From the NCBI GenBank assembly GCA_910585135.1, contig CAJUEB010000006.1, positions 1-25,200 of the forward strand: a stretch of 25,200 bases of DNA, read 5' to 3'. The notes under the pieces were generated by a model. It did not search any database. It saw nothing but the letters and a program-made list of their open reading frames with translations, and had not been told where the DNA came from. The translations under genes were made by a program, and so were the position numbers. Every line of letters starts with the position of its first letter. Positions within the stretch are counted from its first letter, which is position 1. Origin of the DNA: an uncultured Eubacteriales bacterium. GTDB lineage: Bacteria > Bacillota > Clostridia > Peptostreptococcales > Anaerovoracaceae. Below are positions 22,617 to 25,200 of the stretch, piece by piece.

Positions 22617-22715
22617 TTCCACGTTGGCCCGTAGTGAATGACGGCATGGCTGCATTCGAACATGAAGCTTGACGCTGCGGCGGGAACGGTTTTGCGAAAG
22701 CGCAGGAGGAACGCA
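22617..22715 (+). other. Short spacer before the EFR1 ferredoxin gene
   Basis: Nothing definite is seen apart from AGGAGGA at 22704-22710. The downstream frame is open back to 22638 but without a ribosome site. Confidence 0.4.
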
Positions 22716-23648
22716 ATGGAAAAGAGAATCAGGGCGATGTACTTCACTGGCACGAATACGACGGCAAAGGTGACGGCAAGCATCGCATACAAAATGTGGC
22801 AGCAGCTTGCAGCTGGAAATCAGGCTGGCGCAGGCAGCCCCGCCGGAAAAGCAAGCGGCGGTAAAGACGACAGCATCCGTTACATCAAGGCCGAAAATAT
22901 CGATTTTTCGCCTAAGACGGCGCGGGATAAGACGTACGCCTTCGATGAAGACGATATCGTGGTATTTGGTACACCCGTTATCGCCGGGCGTGTCCCGAAT
23001 GTGCTGCTAAAATTCTTGGACACGTTGCAAGGTGGCGGTGCGATGGCAGTGCCAATCGTGCTGTATGGAAACCGCAACTTTGACGATGCGCTGATCGAGC
23101 TTCGAAATATCCTGGAGGAGAGGGGCTTTCATACGGTGGCGGCTGCGGCATTTATCGGTGAGCATTCCTTTTCAAAGGTGTTGGCGGCGGGAAGGCCGGA
23201 TGCGCAGGATATGAAGCTTGCGGATGCATTTGCAGTTAAAGCTGCGGAGAAGATACACGCTTTGATTGCAAAAAACGGCGGGGATAATGCCCGGATTGCC
23301 GATGCGCTGGCAGAAGCAGGTCCTGTGGCAGTAGCGGGGGAAGAACCGCTGCGTCCGTACTATAAACCACGGGACCGAAAGGGAAATTTCATTAATATCT
23401 TGAAGGTAAAACCTAAGCTTGACCAGGGCAAATGCAATGGCTGCGGCACATGCGTCCCTGCTTGCCCGATGGGTTCGATTCAGGCGGAAGAGCCGGGCGT
23501 AGTCAGTGGAATCTGTATCAAATGCTGCGGGTGCGTCAAGAAATGTCCGCAGGGCGCATTGTATTTTGACGATGCGGGATACTTATACCATAAGGAAGAA
23601 CTGGAAATTCAGTATGCGGCACGCAAAGAGCCAGTGCTGTTTCTTTAA
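22716..23648 (+). CDS. EFR1-family ferredoxin: flavodoxin-like domain plus two 4Fe-4S clusters
   Basis: The 310-residue protein starts RAMYFTGTNTTAKVTASIA (6-24), the FMN-phosphate loop position of flavodoxins. It continues with DDIVVFGTPVIAGRVPNVLL and PIVLYGNRNFDDALIEL, typical of EFR1 proteins. The C-terminal part has two CxxCxxCxxxC motifs: Cys240, 243, 246, 250 and Cys267, 270, 273, 277, each followed by Pro, as in bacterial ferredoxins. It probably carries electrons in the cytoplasm; partners are unknown. A Gly/Ala-rich stretch AAGNQAGAGSPAGKASGGK (32-50) looks inserted after the first helix. ATG 22716 was chosen for AGGAGGA at 22704-22710. It may be cotranscribed with the kinase-like gene 99 bp upstream. 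Confidence 0.88.
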   Translation: MEKRIRAMYFTGTNTTAKVTASIAYKMWQQLAAGNQAGAGSPAGKASGGKDDSIRYIKAENIDFSPKTARDKTYAFDEDDIVVFGTPVIAGRVPNVLLKFLDTLQGGGAMAVPIVLYGNRNFDDALIELRNILEERGFHTVAAAAFIGEHSFSKVLAAGRPDAQDMKLADAFAVKAAEKIHALIAKNGGDNARIADALAEAGPVAVAGEEPLRPYYKPRDRKGNFINILKVKPKLDQGKCNGCGTCVPACPMGSIQAEEPGVVSGICIKCCGCVKKCPQGALYFDDAGYLYHKEELEIQYAARKEPVLFL

Positions 23649-23681
23649 AAAGAGGCTGCCGCTTGCGGAATTGGCGGCTAT

Positions 23682-23715
23682 CCCGGATGCTTCGCAAGCC
23701 CTCCGGGGGAGTTTT
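23682..23715 (+). terminator. Possible terminator between the EFR1 gene and metG
   Basis: CCCGGA (23682-23687) pairs with TCCGGG (23702-23707), and the loop folds again as GCTT-CGC-AAGC. TTTT follows after a few bases. The U-tract is short and offset, so it is weak. Confidence 0.35.
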
Positions 23716-23766
23716 AGCAAAGACGTTGCTCATTTGCAGCGCAGGATGAAAGGAATGATGAATTAA

Positions 23767-25200
23767 ATGGCAGAAAACAAGGGAACATATTATATCACCA
23801 CACCGATTTATTATCCAAGCTCAAATCTTCATATCGGGCATACCTATTGTACGGTCATGGCGGATGCGATGGCGAGGTTCAAACGTTTATGCGGGTATGA
23901 TGTGCGTTTTCTGACGGGAACTGACGAGCATGGGCAGAAGATCCAGTCCATCGCGCAGGAAAAAGGCGTTTCGCCACAGGCTTATGTGGATGAGGTGGTC
24001 GCAGGAATCAAGGATCTGTGGAAGACCATGGAAATCTCATACGATGATTTTATCAGGACGACAGAACCACGCCATATCAAAAGAGTACAGGCGCTTTTTA
24101 TGAAGATGTATGAGAAGGGCGATATCTATGAAGGCGAATACGAGGGAATGTATTGCACCCCTTGCGAATCCTTCTGGACTGAAAGCCAGCTTGTGGATGG
24201 GAAATGCCCTGACTGCGGCAGGCCCGTACAAAAGGCGAAAGAGCCTGCGTACTTTTTCCGCCTCTCGAAGTATGCGGACAGGCTGCTGGAACTCTTTGAA
24301 AACAATCCCGAATTTTTGCAGCCCGATACACGCAGAAATGAAATGATCGCTTTCGTGAAACAGGGTCTTGAAGATCTCTGCATTTCGAGATCGACTTTTG
24401 ATTGGGGCATTCCTGTGCCGATCAACGAAAAACACGTGATGTACGTATGGCTGGATGCGCTTTCCAACTATATCACTGCGCTTGGCTGGCCGGATGAACC
24501 GGAGCTTTACGAGAAGTATTGGCCGGTAAACGTGCATCTGGTGGGCAAGGAAATCGTAAGGTTTCATACGGTGATCTGGCCGGCAATGCTCATGAGCGCG
24601 GAGCTGCCTTTGCCGAAGCAGGTGCTGGGACATGGCTGGCTTTTGCTGGAGGGCGGCAAAATGTCGAAATCCAAGGGCAACGTGGTCGATCCTGTGAAGC
24701 TGATCGAACGCTATGGCATCGACGCCCTTAAATATTTTCTGCTGCGGGAATACACCTTTGGGCAGGATGGCGTTTTTACCAATGAGGTGATGCTGAAGCG
24801 GATGAACTACGACCTGGCAAACGACCTCGGAAATCTGGTTTCGCGGACGGTTTCGATGATCGAGAAATACAATGGCGGTTTCGTGCCTGACCTTACCGAT
24901 GCGAAGGAGGCTGTCGATGAAGAGCTGATAGCGGTTTCCCTGGGTGCAGCGAAGAAGGTGGAAGCCAATATGGACGAATTTAAGTTCAATATGGCGCTGG
25001 AGGAAATCTGGATCGTCGTGAGGCGTGCCAATAAATATATCGATGAAACGATGCCATGGGTGCTGGCGAAGGAGGAAGCGAAAAAGCCAAGGCTGGATAA
25101 TGTCCTGCATAATCTGGCGGAAGCGCTGCGTATTATCTCGGTGCTGATTTACCCGTTCATGCACACGACGTCTGATGCCATCCGTAAGCAGCTGGGTTTA
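23767..25200 (+). CDS. metG: Methionyl-tRNA synthetase (partial, runs off the right edge)
   Basis: MetRS charges tRNA-Met with methionine. 478 codons are visible without a stop. The class I signature HIGH is at 22-25 (SSNLHIGHTY). TGTDEHGQKI follows, then a zinc knuckle with Cys130, Cys133, Cys147 and Cys150, the VWLDALSNYITALG methionine-site region, and KMSKS at 298-302 (GGKMSKSKGNVVDP). The anticodon-binding helical domain is entered (NDLGNLVSRTVSMI onwards). Any C-terminal tRNA-binding domain lies outside. AAAGGAA lies about 11 bp upstream of the ATG. The 118-bp upstream gap shows no T-box signature. Confidence 0.96.
   Translation, partial: MAENKGTYYITTPIYYPSSNLHIGHTYCTVMADAMARFKRLCGYDVRFLTGTDEHGQKIQSIAQEKGVSPQAYVDEVVAGIKDLWKTMEISYDDFIRTTEPRHIKRVQALFMKMYEKGDIYEGEYEGMYCTPCESFWTESQLVDGKCPDCGRPVQKAKEPAYFFRLSKYADRLLELFENNPEFLQPDTRRNEMIAFVKQGLEDLCISRSTFDWGIPVPINEKHVMYVWLDALSNYITALGWPDEPELYEKYWPVNVHLVGKEIVRFHTVIWPAMLMSAELPLPKQVLGHGWLLLEGGKMSKSKGNVVDPVKLIERYGIDALKYFLLREYTFGQDGVFTNEVMLKRMNYDLANDLGNLVSRTVSMIEKYNGGFVPDLTDAKEAVDEELIAVSLGAAKKVEANMDEFKFNMALEEIWIVVRRANKYIDETMPWVLAKEEAKKPRLDNVLHNLAEALRIISVLIYPFMHTTSDAIRKQLGL

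Noticed and set aside
22654..22664. PurBox-like TTCGAACAT upstream of the EFR1 gene
   Set aside because: No partner box at 16-17 bp is present. A single half-site is not sufficient.
24037..25164. Long open frame on the minus strand (375 codons)
   Set aside because: It lies wholly within metG, which has all its signature motifs on the plus strand. The minus frame is His/Arg/Phe-rich without recognisable domains and has no ribosome site.

Overview
The window looks like the chromosome of a Gram-positive anaerobe of the class Clostridia (Bacillota). The reasons are strong AGGAGG-type ribosome sites before nearly every gene, a purine pathway that uses an archaeal-type IMP cyclohydrolase (PurO) with a stand-alone AICAR transformylase, a PurF variant starting MGGVIG, a PurR box of the Bacillus type, and a clostridial EFR1-type ferredoxin. 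The left edge (end of an ornithine/alanine-racemase-like protein, then an NhaC antiporter) resembles one end of clostridial D-ornithine fermentation clusters. That suggests an amino-acid fermenter, perhaps Lachnospiraceae- or Anaerovoracaceae-like; the family cannot be fixed from this sequence.

Layout. All main genes are on the plus strand. 1-1891: racemase tail and NhaC antiporter, closed by a terminator at 2215-2253. 1892-2926: about 1 kb without a gene, holding degenerate repeats, an AT-rich block with a repeated GAGAGAAT motif and palindromes, and a likely promoter. 2927-3706: a TIM-barrel sugar phosphate isomerase/epimerase-like protein. 4038-8442: cobalamin nucleotide-loop assembly (cobT, cobU, cobS, a short degenerate cobU paralogue, a cobC-like phosphatase). 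8580-9524: cysteine synthase. 9599-9724: paired PurR boxes and a -10 element. 9768-21501: purine cluster purL-E-M-N-F-O-H-D. 21502-21830: a compact type I toxin-antitoxin locus with a 26-residue holin-like toxin on the minus strand and a convergent small RNA on the plus strand. 21981-23648: cytidylate-kinase-like protein and EFR1 ferredoxin. 23767-25200: metG, running off the window.

How the genes work together. The cob genes cover activation of alpha-ribazole, activation of cobinamide to its GDP form, their joining, and dephosphorylation. The pur genes cover most steps from PRPP to IMP; purC, purB and purK are not here. PurO and PurH together replace the usual bifunctional PurH. PurF has lost the N-terminal cysteine that makes ammonia from glutamine, so its ammonia source is an open question.

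Two features stand out. First, the toxin-antitoxin locus at 21506-21816 has two sigma-A promoters with 17-bp spacers, a shared leader element on both RNAs, and a common terminator hairpin. Second, nearly every gap between genes is filled with its own imperfect direct repeats (periods about 22 to 83 bp), and similar expansion is seen inside cobT as three tandem units of about 25 codons, as if local tandem duplication were building both spacers and protein insertions in this genome.
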